Below, in pieces: positions 24,278-37,200 of a stretch of 64,000 nt of DNA. Below the pieces are notes generated by a model. The model was given only the letters and a program-made list of their open reading frames with translations. It ran no database searches and was not told where the DNA came from. Where the stretch lies: assembly GCA_963995505.1 (NCBI GenBank), contig OZ023188.1, positions 15,017,912-15,081,911 on the forward strand. The letters are read 5' to 3'. A program made the position numbers and the translations under genes. This DNA comes from Hypericum androsaemum. Taxonomy: Eukaryota; Streptophyta; Magnoliopsida; Malpighiales; Hypericaceae. Within the stretch, counting starts at the first letter, position 1. The number at the start of each line of letters is the position of its first letter.

Positions 24278-24742
24278 TGTCGAGAGAAGAAGATTTTGAT
24301 GCTCAATCTTCTTGTGTTTTGAATTCTTGAGTTGAAGATGATGAAGGGAGAAGACAGGCCCACTTAGCCTAGATGACCCAAGCCCACACGGAAGGAAATA
24401 AAAAGATGCATTGGCCACGTCAACTTATCTCCTCCAACAACTTAGCACCAGATGACAATCTACGTATTGGGGCCACAAGTGGCCAACCCATAGCATCGAA
24501 AATCTTTTGGGGACCACAGCTAGCGAATCTATTAGGGAGAAGATCAACTCAGGATGCGTGGACAAAAATGGTCCCCTCCAACATTTAGTATAAATGAGTA
24601 CATGATATAAAAATATTTTTGTAACCAATTTTATTCTCTTTTGTACAGAGAAAATATGAGAAAAGAGGCAACACTTTTTCCTCGTCATATTCTTCTTTTG
24701 GTTCCTGATTATCTTCTACCTTGAGCACGTCTAGCTCTTACA
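24278..24742 (+). repeat. 3' LTR of the copia element
   Basis: About 465 bp, beginning TGTCGAGAG and ending CTCTTACA. Contains no insertion and carries an extra 75 bp relative to the 5' LTR. The LTRs differ at many positions, so the element is old. Confidence 0.85.
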
Positions 24743-24759
24743 CCATTTTTTTAATTATT

Positions 24760-25073
24760 GAATCTAAGTATAAAATGAGGTCTTGATGGCAAAGTTTTTT
24801 AATGGAATTAGACTACCGGATTCACTCCCGAGCTCGGATTAGAATAGTATGAAAAAGTTCTGGGTCACCAATTTTGCCTTCGAAGGTCATCCGATTTCTT
24901 AGGAGCTGAGTTCTCCACATCGCTGCCGAAAATATCACGAACCAAACTTTTTCCATCAAACCGTCATGTACGAAGTCCATCCATGAGGCCAAAAAGGTTG
25001 TCACAATTGATCCTCCACGCCAATTGATCTCTACTTTACGGACAAAGTAATTCCATACCTCCTGGCTCATACA
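24760..25073 (-). mobile_element. LINE fragment (zf-RVT region)
   Basis: On the minus strand the frame reads EVWNYFVRKVEINWRGG followed by FSAAMWRTQLLRNRMTFEG. This is the conserved W-x-x-R-N-x-x-x-F end of the zinc-binding region after the reverse transcriptase of plant L1-type LINEs. No RT or RNase H remains, and a run of T beside the copia 3' LTR may be its poly(A) tail in reverse. A relic, not functional. Confidence 0.7.
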
Positions 25074-26323
25074 TATGAATCTAAATTTAGATCCATATGA
25101 TTTTAGATTCGATTTGAGCCGTGAGGAACCAATTTGCACCAGTAAAAAATCTGACAAACTCAAATGGATCTACACTCGACAAATAGTACGTATTCGGTCA
25201 GATTTTACTATTGAGAGCTCTAACCATAGTGTAATTTTTGAATATGGAATGATACAATTCATCTACTTACTAGAAAAAATCACTGAGGTTAAATACGTCG
25301 CGAAGGACGAATCGGTGGGGACGGAACCATGATGACGATTGTACCGTTGATGGAGGCAGCATCATGGATTTGATCAAGGGAATTGACCAACACTGATCAC
25401 CTTTCGGTGTGAGATTTTGGATGGACGAAATCGTGGGAGATTATAACATTCGATGTCCGTATACTCGTTAGGTCGTTTCGACAACTTCTGATTAGAATCC
25501 TCCCAGCAACTTGCCGATCCCCCTCCCTGATTAGCAAATTTATGAGATTAATCAACTTAAAACAAAAAAATTGATTTCGATAAGTTAAGAATTAAATTTC
25601 TTTTGGTAAATGAATTAATTTGTATTGAAGAAAATAGTATTTACAAACAAGAGGGCCTACTGACTAATCCATCGAACGTAAAGAGGCCAAATATTTGATG
25701 TCCTAAATTCAATAGACTATAAAAATTACTAGTAAATTCGAATCAAAATAATATGATACAAAATTTCCGATTATATCTTTTGCCTTGAAAGATAAGAATT
25801 AATTTATAATAAAAAATGGGGAGATCTATAAATGAGATCTACCAAATGGTTTCAGATTCCCAACAAGAACATCAACTCTCACGCTTTGGTAGTCAATTTT
25901 ACTGACACCTCCTCCAAAATTAACCGTGGAAATTCCATTGACTGAAAATAGTTGCAAAGTTCATCTATTTTCTTCTCACAGAAGCTCCTCGAAGTCACGC
26001 CGTCCGTATCTTGTTTCAGACTCGGAAGTCGTGCCTTCTTAGAACTTTGTCAAAATTTTCAGAAGAGAAGATAGACTTGATATTTTTTGGTGGACGTGTG
26101 TATTCAAGGTATTATCTAAATAGTATTTTTTATATTTGTAAAACTTATATTTTAGATCTCTTATAATCCAAATCTTTTATCACAATCCTCACACCAACCC
26201 TAATCTAGTTTTTTTTTCAATTGTGTCTTAACTCTTAACCCATTATTTCTTAAACAAGTGTTTTACTACCTCGAGAGATCTCTACTTTTGCCAAAGCTAG
26301 TTAGCCAAAAACAAAGCACCTAA
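25074..26323. other. Intergenic
   Basis: AT-rich without a recognisable gene. The plus frame at 25075-25332 overlaps the LINE relic boundary and has no family resemblance. Confidence 0.4.
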
Positions 26324-26807
26324 TCAACGACGGACCATGGACACGGACTCCCCAATCAACGAGTTCCAAGTGAAAGTTTCAAACTTTAAAGGACACTTTA
26401 GCATCTGGGCATGAGCTTGCTTCCCTTCAAACACAGCCACAAACTTAGAACAAGCAGATAAAACAAAAGGTAAAAAAAAAAAACTCATCGGGGAGTATAT
26501 ACTCTTCCTCACCCACCATTCTGGTATAAGTAACAAAGACCTCTCTTGGAACAGTACTTTTATCAAACAGTTTATGTGCTTAAGGAAGACCAAAGGGGTC
26601 TTTAAGGGAGGATAAGGACAAGAGGAGACTCCCAAAGACGTGCTTTTCCTTAACGAGAGTGGCCTCAATGAGAAAGGCGTGGACTTGGGAGTAGCTCTCG
26701 CCGGTTCTCGCATAAACTGGAGAAGTGAAACGGCGGCGTCCGACGGCTTGGTTTTGGTAAACGGTTTGAAAGTGAGTAAAGGATATTTTGATAATTTCAT
26801 ATAACAA
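26324..26807 (-). pseudogene. PPR gene fragment with frameshifts
   Basis: Minus-strand words from three frames line up into one PPR stretch: SQVHAFLIEATLVKEKHVFG, then AHKLFDKSTVPREVFVTYTR, then FFFLPFVLSACSKFVAVFEG, KQAHAQMLK and TFTWNSLIG. These are typical PLS-class PPR repeats. A stop follows DPFGLP, and a frameshift falls in the homopolymer of T near 26470-26485. The rest of the gene is missing downstream. It is not a copy of the 1813 PPR by eye. Nonfunctional. Confidence 0.82.
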
Positions 26808-28079
26808 TTTAACTTGAGTTGAGGTAAAAATTAGTCTCGGAGATTAATGAGTTCGATTTCTCAAAATTTATGAACTAATTTACTAATGACTGAACTTAGT
26901 AGTACATTATATCAAACTATAAGGACTTGTGAATATTTACCCTTTTGTTTAAGAATCGTTCCTTTAGCTAATCCTAAATATAATAACAATAAAATAACAT
27001 GAAAAGAATACACAACTAGAAGCCTAGACGCCGTGTCTTGGGGAAGAAAGTAAGACGAAAGTGGAGTACGAGATTAAAAAAATTAACGACGACATTTATT
27101 TAACAGCTTTTAATTTAAGAAGACCCAGAAATCACAATAATATAACCCACTTCACTCCATTTGACAAAAGGGCTTTGCTACGGCCCTTCCCCTTTGATTC
27201 CAAGAAGCCACATCATCTACAAGGTATCATTAAGTCATTCGGCTTTAAAACTCGAAAGTAAATCGTCTCGAAATTATTCGGGTTTACAGTGTACCAGATT
27301 TTGAATCTTATACCTTATTGAATAATTACACTCCTTGTTCTGTTAGTGTAAATCCTTTGGTAGTTTCAAAACTATTAAATATCCAAATATTAGTTATCAA
27401 CTGATTCATACTTTAGCCAAACCAATTCATACTGCGTTGAGTGAAGTATACTGACCAAATTTTAAATTACTGACCAGCATAGACTTGAATTGGATTTTAG
27501 TCTAAGTTGGAGAAGCAACCAACGAAATCCCAATTTCCGAGTTGTTCCTTACCAATGGATTCTGATAGAACCGGACAATAAGATCCAGTTCGCGAAGAAG
27601 CGGTTGCTCGCTTGCCTTTTTTTTTTTAGAAGGGCGCTTGCCCTGACCAGTTACAATAACGAAGCACTGTAACTTTGGAAAAGCAATTCTTAAAAAAATA
27701 CAAAATATAAACACAAATAAATATTTATTTAATTTATTTGACTCGAACTCGAATTGATTCACCGTTGATATATTTGAACGGGAGACAAGTCACCACCTAG
27801 TGCACCGAAGACAACTATGGTGCACCTAACACATAAACGACAGACGAACAAATTCAAATCCATTACCCAAAAAAAAGGGAACTTAAGAGTTAAGAACGAA
27901 ATGGCTGCACTATTTTTGTTTTGAATTAGGTTTGTACATCAGTAATTTGGAAATAATTACGAAAATAAAAGCAAACCCAAAAGAAAGGAGGAAAACCTAA
28001 ACAAAACCCCCAACCCAGAAAACAAAGAACAATTAAAAACACTATTCACTCCTAAAACCCAAAACTCCTTTTTCTGCAA
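26808..28079. other. Intergenic, 3' flank of RLP44
   Basis: No gene recognised. A homopolymer T run lies near 27609. The stretch AACGGGAGACAAGTCACCACCTA (27778 onward, read in parts) resembles a motif near 33000; see findings. Confidence 0.4.
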
Positions 28080-28883
28080 TCAATAATCAGGCATGAGTTG
28101 ACTAATCTTCCCTTCGTCAAGAGCCATCTTCTGCTCGGTGATCTTCAACCAGATGCAAACTCCGGCGAAGCTGATGACCAGGCTGGCCAACCCGCTCCCG
28201 AGCCCGATCCCGACAATGGCCAGCACCGACAGCCCCCTCCCCCTCATCGGCGCCAGTGGGTACCCGTAAAGACCCTTGTTCCCGTCGAACGAGCTCGCGT
28301 TGAACCGCGGCAGGTTCCCGGACCGGTTCCCGAGCGACGCGGGGACCGGTCCGGATAGCCGGTTGTTGCTGACGTCGAACGCGGAGAGCCGCCCGAGGAG
28401 GCCGAGCTCCTGGGGGATGGGACCCGTGAGGAGGTTATCGTGGAGGTCGATGACGTTGAGGTAGGCGCAGAGGGAGAGCTCCCGGGGGATCACTCCGTTG
28501 AGGAGGTTGCCGGAAAGGTTGAGGACGGCGAGGTTGACGAGGTACTGGAGGTCCGGCGGGATGGGGCCGGAGATGGCGTTGGAGGAGAGGTCGAGGGACT
28601 GGAGGTTGGTGCAGTTGGAGAGAAACGGCGAGATGGTTCCCTGTAGGGAGAGGTTGGTGAAGGAGAGCTTGTAGATGCGGCCGTTGTTACACGTGGCGCC
28701 CGGGAGGAAGGAGGTGAAGCCGCTACATGGGGCGGCGAAGTTGGGCTTGGTCCAGTTCTGGAGGGACTTTGTTGGGTCTTTGAGGGACTCGCTTAAGTGG
28801 GTCAGGCAGGCCTCGTCGCTTGGATCTGAGGCGGCGCGGGAGGCGAGGAGGGCGAGTAGAAGGAGGAGGACGCAGCTGCTCAT
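28080..28883 (-). CDS. RLP44: Receptor-like protein 44
   Basis: Single-exon gene of 267 residues. RLP44 is a plasma-membrane leucine-rich repeat protein without a kinase; in Arabidopsis it connects pectin state of the cell wall to brassinosteroid signalling through BRI1/BAK1, and also affects PSKR1. The sequence shows a signal peptide ([14 protein letters not shown]), a conserved ectodomain start ([35 protein letters not shown]), about four to five LRRs ([37 protein letters not shown]), the [10 protein letters not shown] juxtamembrane motif, one transmembrane helix ([19 protein letters not shown]) and a short tail ending ISQLMPDY, which closely recalls Arabidopsis RLP44 (274 aa). The frame stays open upstream to 29045, but the Met at 28883 gives the signal peptide and is preferred. 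GC content is much higher than the flanks. Confidence 0.96.
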   Translation of the reverse strand: MSSCVLLLLLALLASRAASDPSDEACLTHLSESLKDPTKSLQNWTKPNFAAPCSGFTSFLPGATCNNGRIYKLSFTNLSLQGTISPFLSNCTNLQSLDLSSNAISGPIPPDLQYLVNLAVLNLSGNLLNGVIPRELSLCAYLNVIDLHDNLLTGPIPQELGLLGRLSAFDVSNNRLSGPVPASLGNRSGNLPRFNASSFDGNKGLYGYPLAPMRGRGLSVLAIVGIGLGSGLASLVISFAGVCIWLKITEQKMALDEGKISQLMPDY

Positions 28884-31223
28884 TTGCTCGTGTTGAGAAA
28901 TTAGATCGAAAACGAGAACATACAACACACAAAATTTAGATTTACGCTTCTGCTGTTCTAACGGCAAATAGATGGTCATAGGGGAGAGGAGGGGGTTGGA
29001 TAGTGACCTGCACATATAGGGCAGGGACGACACAGACCTGTGCAACTGTGAACTGTGGCCAACTTGGTCGTTCGGTCAACAATTCCGGTTTTGAATTTAA
29101 ATTATTTAGAATGCAAAATTATTATAATTTTATTTAGTTCGGATCTAGTTTAGTTTATTCGTGAATGTTCAGGTATCTAGGTACCAAATAATTATTAGAT
29201 TTTTCAGAATGGAATTCAGTAAGTTACTTTACACGGAATTAACTTCATATATGAAATGTAAATTGTATATCTGTTAGAATTAAAATTCATTGTGTTTAAT
29301 GCTGTCACATTTTTCACAATAGTGTGTCTGTGTGGCCATAATAACACTCTCTTCCTCTCATCATCCGTAATGATAATAGTAACACTGCCCCATCAATCAA
29401 ATCCTATTGGACCTCTCCTCCGTTTGTTTTGCCCATCTTTTCCCTTTTTTTATTTTTTTAAAGATCCCAGTAGATGGAAAAAAGAAATGTTGGAATCACG
29501 GGAATTGGGTTAAAATGGAGGAGAATTGCGCCGGGACCGGAATTTTGAAATGTTAGGTCCAGAAGCACCAGAGATCTTGGTGGGTGGATCAACGAACCAT
29601 CTCATGTTTATTCAAGAATTACAAAACGTACAACCTGCACGGATGTGACTGCAATCGTACTAGTACTAATACATCGAATTTTATTAGAATTTTAAGGTTA
29701 AATATATTTATTAACAGACAAGCATCAGGGGATATCTTCAATAATTGTACGTTACGAGATCATATTAGGGAATGCTTTTGCAATTCATATCTCATAATAA
29801 TGATGTCCCACAACTAAACTGGACCAAAATCTCCCTTGTCACTAAAATGAATTGGAGCGAACTATCAGAATCAAGTTTCAAGTAATCTCTTGTTGTCGGA
29901 AGGAAACTAATATATACGACGACAGTCGCTAAAGCGACTAGTTTAAAGTCCATACGAGTAAACTTAAATCATGAACAATTAATTAGAACAAAAAATTAGT
30001 CCCAACGTGGAAGCACAAGAGGCAGAAAACCAAACTCGAGAGTGGTCGTTATCTGAAGTAAAATGCTCGAATGCTACAAGACACAAGTCTATGGAGATCG
30101 AGATCAACAGTACGTGACCATATCACAGACATAAGAAAAAGAAACATTAAACATATAATATATAATATATGCTTCGTTAATGGCTGAATGGCACAATTTC
30201 AGGATTCGTGTCCAATAAGTGGTCAAATTTTCAGATTGTTGAAAGTAACAAGAGACGGAACATGATCGCCAATAAACCAGCACAATGTTGGGACGATACT
30301 TGTAAAACTTGAAACTCTTATTTTAGTGGAGAGATTTTATACAATGTAAATTTGACTGATCAATACATTGAGTATTTTGATATCCGATATTTTGGAGAAG
30401 AAAATAGCAATGAGCCCCAAGTGATTTTGACATTGTTGCTACTCGATTGAATTGTAATCAATTCGAAACGTTATTTTTATATTATTAATCGCCATGGTAT
30501 ATGCAGAACTACTTAATATGATATTTTTTGGCCATGGAGCAAAACAGAGTTACGACTACTAGCCTCATCAAAATCCTACCACATCAAAATTCAAGGAAAA
30601 AAATGTGCGATAGAAAAAGAGTATTTGATATGAAAACCTATCTTGACATTAGACAACTCAAAAGCAATACCACATCGTCATCTAGAATAACAAAATAAAA
30701 ACTCTCTACGCCAAAGACAATAAAAAAACAACAGCTTACTACACCCACTACACCTGTTTCTTATTTTACAAATTTCAAATTGGAAAAAATTATATCAAAG
30801 AACTTGAGCTTCTTTCCAATTGAATTATTTCGTATTAGCAGGACCATTGACGAATAATTTCTGGAAATTTATACCTGTTTGCGTGAAAACTTTAATATTT
30901 CTGTTGTTTGATTTCGATGGCATAAGAAGATTAACTTATTCAGGAATAAAATATCGATTCTGGTCCACTTATTTCTCTATGTTATCTTTTGTAGTAACTA
31001 ATGTTGGTGATGAGGCTCAGATGTTCTTGATCACTAAGATTCAGTAAAATATTGGCAAATATACATATTAGTTTGTTATCCTTTTTGCTTTGGAGCGGCA
31101 AGGCTTGCCCATTCTCGACGTTGCAAATTCCCTAATTTATTCTATAATTTCTTAAACTTTTCTGTTTTTCGTTGCCATCTGCATATGTTATTCGATTTAA
31201 ATAATTGTCTCAAACCGTCGTGC
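28884..31223. other. Intergenic, includes RLP44 5' flank
   Basis: Immediate upstream bases should contain the RLP44 promoter. Small frames at 29292-29513 and 30820-31047 lack any recognisable feature. No repeat family seen. Confidence 0.4.
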
Positions 31224-31720
31224 ATTAGAATCAACGTTTTTAAAAATGATCTGGAGAGTGACCCACTCTTGTCTCTGGATCATGGTCCGATCGATTAGAA
31301 TATTAGTTGGACCGGTATTTTTAAAATTTTAAAATATATATTTTTATTAATATTTTAATTATCCATACCCCACCATCCAGCCCTATACCTCGCTTAGTCT
31401 TTCCAAAAAATAAATAGGTACAACTTTTTCTCTCTTTTTTGACCCACCATAATTTTGAAATCTTAAAAAAAAGCCCACCAAAATCAAAAACTCGAGTCAG
31501 AAAAATTCTGATTTTTTGACCCACCATCAAGAAAACCTATTTTTGTTAAACCTTACCAACCAGAAAACACGGGGTCAAAAATTTAGTCAAACCACTCGGT
31601 CCGACCTTTTTGGGCGGTTAGTAAGGTTTGCAATTTTTTGGCCACATCCGGTATGCTATTCATATCAAATCATGGTCCGACCACCGGTCCGACCACATTT
31701 TTAGAACCTTGATTAGAATA
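31224..31720. mobile_element. hAT-type nonautonomous element
   Basis: The element is 31232-31712 (481 bp). A perfect 8-bp duplication ATTAGAAT flanks it (31224-31231, 31713-31720). Ends are imperfect inverted repeats: CAACGTTTTTAAAAATG against CAAGGTTCTAAAAATG. The interior is rich in GGTCCGACC-type words. No transposase frame. Confidence 0.85.
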
Positions 31721-34212
31721 ACAAATCCGAAACACTTGACACGTGAAATCCTTGTACTTTGCGTGTGTTAGACATTGCGCTAAACAGACAGCAGATAACT
31801 AATAGTAAATTAACGTGAAGTCCGTTCATAGTGAAACATAGACCTAGCAATATCTAATAAAAACTGAAATAATTTCATTTTTAAAATAATTTCTAACAAA
31901 TTTATATAAAACAAATTACTTCAAACGTCGCAACCATCATAAAATTGCCCTTTTTTTATTAGTTTCCCATAGATATTTGGTGGTAGACAAGATTTCATGA
32001 CTTGTCATCGGTCGATGGCGGGAGAATGCCGGACAAGATCCTTTTCCCTGTGGGGTTTCGGTCTTGGATTAGATGGCGACCTGTCGTCCGACCTCTGCCT
32101 CGCACACGGTCGCTTAACATACACACGTGTCACACTTCTAGACCACGAGTAGAACGGTTTCACGTCCACAAATCTCCCGCTCAATATCTTTGAGAAGCTT
32201 TAATCATCATCACACGTAGCGACCTGGCTAGTTGTGATTTACATATTGAGTTTTGCCCTCATAACACTAACTTGACCCAATATTTTATTTATAATCATAA
32301 CTTGAATATGGTGGACAGGATATGCTCTTATAGTCGAACTCGAATTAATCGAATCAATCTATTTTAAATACTGGTTCATGATCAGAATACCGGTGAGGCT
32401 ACGTATTTCCAAAACCATGACACAAAAGCAAGGGCAATGTTAACGGACCAAAACTATAGGCGCTACACTGGGTTCAACAGCCCAATATTTTATTTGATTG
32501 GGCTTCTCCGCAACAATAGGAGATTGACTAGCTGATACTTGATTAGAAAAACATAAAATATTTCGGCTACGTGAGGATGAAAAAAAACAATCAAGACCCA
32601 TGTCCAGATTCATATCTGGAAATTTTTACTGTGGACAAAATTTCTATCTGGATCCACAATATCAATATCCAGACCAATGTCTATAATATATAGTGTTCAT
32701 TGTCGTAGTTATATAGATGTAAGAATTACAATCTTCCCACATATATTGGCACTATTATTCATTATGGTCTTTGATATGGGTTCTGGTTTTTTTTTATAAA
32801 TATTTTTACACTGTGATTACACTCGTCAGATCTTGAAATCTAAACCTCCCTAAATTTGTCAACATTTTGTACTATTAAACTAAATATCTTTTCGGCAGAT
32901 TCGGTTCCACTTTCCTAACAAATAGCTATTCAAAATCAATCAATTAAAATTGAGTTCTGAGTTGTTGTCGAACTTGGTAAGACGACGTTCAACGGTGATG
33001 GGAAAACAAGTCACTATCTAATGTTCCAATTTCAGTTTATCTCCCTCAAGATCGCATTAATTTTCCACCACCGCAACGCTCTTTTTCTGTGCTCTTTTGG
33101 AATTTTTAGGAGGAGAATGTTATGTCATCTTTATAGAAAGCACAGGTAAGAAAGGGCAATTGGTAATGATGATGCCAAGTATGTGGAGAACCAAAGATGG
33201 GCCGATGAGGTCAGACATACACATATGAACTTTGGTCAAAGGCCTAAAGTTATAAAGAGGCTGTCTCTGGCTTGCCATGTCCTCAAGAGAGCAAACCCAA
33301 ATGGTCGAATCTAATTATGAGTTGGGTCGTCCCAATATGGTTTGAATCATTTCCATATTCTTGGAATCATATTGTCTCCTAAAGCAGGAAAAAAAGTATA
33401 TATTCACAGAGTCAAGTATATTCAATTGTTAAAGTTTTACTATTTACTAAGTTAATAATAGGTTAATATCCACATTGGTGTTATGTAATTCTACTGTTTG
33501 ACACACTATTATCTTCTTGTTCAAAATTCCTTTGATAGTTGACAAATGTTTTACTTGATCTATAACTCACTAATCTTAATTATTTGAGTTATCGCACATG
33601 ACAAGTCACATCATTAATTTTATCTACGTATCATGTTACGTCGCTAATTTTATCTAAATATATCACCGATTACCCCTTGGACTCTACCTTGTGGAAGAAT
33701 AATAACATGGCGTGCCACATTGATGTGAAAAATATTAATCTCGTCAAATTGGTATCACTTGGTTATCAGTCATGTAAAATATTTGTCATCTAATTAGAAA
33801 ACTTAGAATCGCAAAATAGTAATGTGTCAAATGTGAAATATAAAGTTCATTTTCTCAATCTTACATTTTATTGAATTTTCAATGATTCATTATCACTTAG
33901 TTACTTAGTATGTGAAAACTACAGTAAAATTACTCTCAAAACATATAACCCTTGGTCACTTGATCATTAAGTGTTTGATATACTTTTCTCAACTTTAATT
34001 TGCAAGATTTTCATTAAGATATACCAAAAAGGATACACTTCGGAAAACTTAAGCTCTTGTTAATTGTAAGGTCCCACCTTACTCTTCTACTGGTTAACCT
34101 TTCTCCCTCCCAATTTTCCTCCAACACCTAACTAATTAAACTAAACAAAAAAAGCAACAAAGAAACCAACATGAAAAGAGAGATAATAGTCCAATGCACT
34201 ACTAGAGCAGCT
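31721..34212. other. Intergenic, 3' flank of ANT
   Basis: AT-rich, no gene recognised. The 63-codon frame at 32002-32193 is GC-richer than its surroundings but unassigned. Confidence 0.4.
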
Positions 34213-37200
34213 CTACGAGGAATCGGCCCAAGCAGCAAAAACAGGCATGTGAGGCAAGGAAACTGCAGGCCTGAGCTGGGCAGAGGGGATCATCCAGGAC
34301 GCCGGATTGTTACCATTGTTAGGACTTGGAAACAGCTTCGAAGCAGACGAAGAAGGCGTCGCGAATAGCATCTGCAAGGTACCTCTATCAGGGCTGACTT
34401 CCCTGGAGTTGCTCACACTAGTAACCAATGAGGAGGTATTCGACAAGTGGGCTCCCATCTTGCCCGAGTCCTCCACGTCTTGCGCGTGAATCGGGGCCAC
34501 GTGATCAGCCCTGATGAGGCTCTCAGGCTCCAGCGAGAAGGCATGTGTGCGGTACTCATCGATGACGCTTTGCGGCTTGTGATCAAGCTGTTGAGAGGAG
34601 TGGTGGAAGAACATCTTCCAATCAGGGTGATCAGCTTGGCTGTTCTTTTGGAATGGAACAACAGCTTCCGCATTGGCATTATGCATAGGAGGTGGATCGC
34701 GGTAGGTGGCCTCATTGACCGGGACAATGACCTTGTTTCGGCGAGCCATGTCGCCGGCGAGAAGCGTGTTGCTTGCCATTATTCGCTCCACGTCGTACCT
34801 CGTTATATCAAAATTGGTTACAGCATTCGCCCCGCGGAACTTGATCGCTGCAACATCATATGCCTCGGCTGCTTCCTCTTGAGTGCCTGCAATTTTTGTC
34901 AAAAGCAGCATTAATATACTAAATTTGTTGTCTCTGGTCACGCATGCTTCCACTAAAGATAGCTTTAGATAAAGTTTTGTCTTATTTTGAAGACAAATGG
35001 AAGATTCCTTAGCAGCCGAAATAAAGATTGGCTTTATCAAGTCAAAAGGTGCATCCACATTACTTTGGTTGGTGCCTAAGAAAAGATTGCAGAATGTAGA
35101 AACAAGTGATAAAGAAAAAAGCTTACTGAATGTTCCAAGATAGAGGTCCTTATTCCCAGCGACCCGACCGATCCTCGCCTGCCATCTGCCGTGCTGATGA
35201 TGCCTGCAGATCACCAAGCTCTTGAACACAGTTCTAAGGTAAACGAGAAATGTGAACTTACTAAGATAAAACCGAAGCAAGCAAGCAACTAGACCTTGTG
35301 ACTCCTCTGTATATGGAAGCACCCCTTGAGAATCCACTGCTTTTCCTGAAAAATGAGAAATTCCTAACATGAGACTATAACCAAAGCAAAAGGGTAATTC
35401 TATTATGAAAAAGGAGAGCTAAATATGTATATGTACCTTCTCAAATGAGCAACGTATTCCTGCCTAGTCATGTTCTTCATTTCTTCAATCTCCTTCAGAT
35501 AATTCTCAAGCTGTGATGAAAAAAAGAAGGCAAACCATCAATATGAGCAGAGGCCAAAAAGTTGTCTAATGGTACAAGATACAATTTTTTTTTGTTACTC
35601 AGATTCGAGCATCGTTAGGGTGACTCTCAATAATATATTTTCTATCCATAAGGTTTAAACTCAAGACCTCCTTAGCAAAATTTGAGTCGTTTACCACTTG
35701 CACCAAGTATAATCGATTGTACAAGATACATTTTAAGTAGAGGGTTTAAGGTGATTACAGAAAAGTTGATATGAGTAGAGGGTCCCCAGTACTTGAGTGC
35801 AGCTAGATCATATGCTCTTGCAGCTTTTTCCTCCATGTCATAACCACCTGATACATCAACATTTTTTTTTTCTCAATTTCTATACAACTTTGTTGGATTT
35901 TGTCTTGTCATTCAATTATGTGTCTGTCATTACTTACCCAGATAAACTGACAGCCACAATTTGCATGGGATGGAATGTCCAAACAAGCCAAGGAGATGCC
36001 AGAAATGAAAAAAAGGCCAAGGGTAGTATAAGTTAGGTGGTCTTAAATAACTAGAAATTGGTTTAGATAGCAATTGAAATAAAATAAAACATGAGCTTTG
36101 ATAATTGCTCTCACCTTGTCTTCCTTTTCGGCTTTGACCTTCTTTCTTGCAGCTGTTGTCCCACAAATGAGCTTCATATCTTCCTGTCCATCTATGCCTG
36201 AAGAGTTATTAAAAAAAAACAAATTCAATGACTAAAACTATAGTCTACATAGAACCAGAGCCAGAGGGGACAACATAATAACAAACTAGGAAAAAGACAT
36301 AACTCAGACACAGACAATATAAGAGAAGACTACCAAATATGGTGCTAACCTTGTAACACCTCTATACTGAGAAGTTCTTTGTCCAAAAGTGTCAATGGAC
36401 TTCCTGTGAACCACTTGCTTCTGGTCTCCATTCTTACCACCCCCTGATCTCTTCTTGGTGATGTCCAAGGCGGCCGAGCAGTCGGCCACAGCGGGCGGAA
36501 TATGGTGGGAGCCAGTGACACAGCTAGACTGGGAGCCAGGGCTCATGGACAAGCTCAAGCACTGGAGATCCCCATAAGACATTGCACCTATCTCAGGGGC
36601 TCCAGGCTCATTACCCCCACCACTAGTCTCATCCATGGAGCCCATCATCATCTTCATCCCTTCACTTGGGAGCTGGAGGTTGAAATCTGAGAGATGGTGA
36701 TAGTACATGCTGTCCAGGCTAAGAGCCATTGCCTCTCTTTCACTGGTTTCAAACTGGTGGTGGGTCCCTATGCTTGCACCTCCAAAGAAGTCTTCCAGTT
36801 TCGGTGTTGAGCTTGTTGCTATCGCTGTTGCTTCACATTCCACACACCCCAACAAGACAAGACAAAGACAGACAAAGATGTCAGGTGAGGACACGAGATA
36901 TACGTGCTTCTTCGGTCGGAACAAGACGGGTTGGGTTAGTAGTAGCTAACCTTGGGTCTGTTGTGACCTAGACATGGCTTCCATAATGCAAAGTGACCCA
37001 TCAGACTTGAGAGGCATCACAGGAAGAGGGGTGTAACTGCCATCCACATCGGTGGAGGGGTTACCATAGTAAATGCCATAGTTGAGCTGCTGCTGCTGCT
37101 GCTGGTGGTGGGAGTTGAAGAAGCTGGTCTGATAGTGGTTGGTGTTGCTGTCCTCCATTGTCATGTGAGGAGACAAGGAGAAGCCTAGCCAGTTTGGAGC

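Larger units (their letters stand above)
19335..24742 (+). mobile_element. Degenerate Ty1/copia LTR retrotransposon
   Basis: Two similar LTRs flank an internal region that begins just after the 5' LTR with a primer binding site for initiator tRNA-Met (TGGTATCAGAGC, 20564-20575). Plus-strand coding remnants are in copia order: a short gag start (near 20690, FYLHPNESPFI), GAG-pre-integrase (HCRLGHLS, near 21470), integrase core (LLHTDVWGKYS, 21610-21900), reverse transcriptase (GCKWVYNVEHRSDGSVERLK; FNVNNVFVNGDL, 22810-23070), then the RNase H end (KYRALASIAKEL, near 23950). Stops and frameshifts interrupt every domain, and most of gag and the protease are missing near 20880. An 808-bp element sits in the 5' LTR. 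It cannot make its own proteins. The exact LTR ends and the 5-bp TSD are uncertain. Confidence 0.92.

Noticed and set aside
28098..28646. Plus frames over RLP44
   Set aside because: Antisense shadows of a GC-rich coding exon.
34447..34914. 155-codon plus frame over ANT
   Set aside because: Antisense shadow of the GC-rich last ANT exon.
35590..35720. Possible SINE in an ANT intron (words like CAAGACCTCCTTAGCA)
   Set aside because: Resembles a tRNA-related motif, but no A/B boxes, poly(A) tail or TSD could be found.
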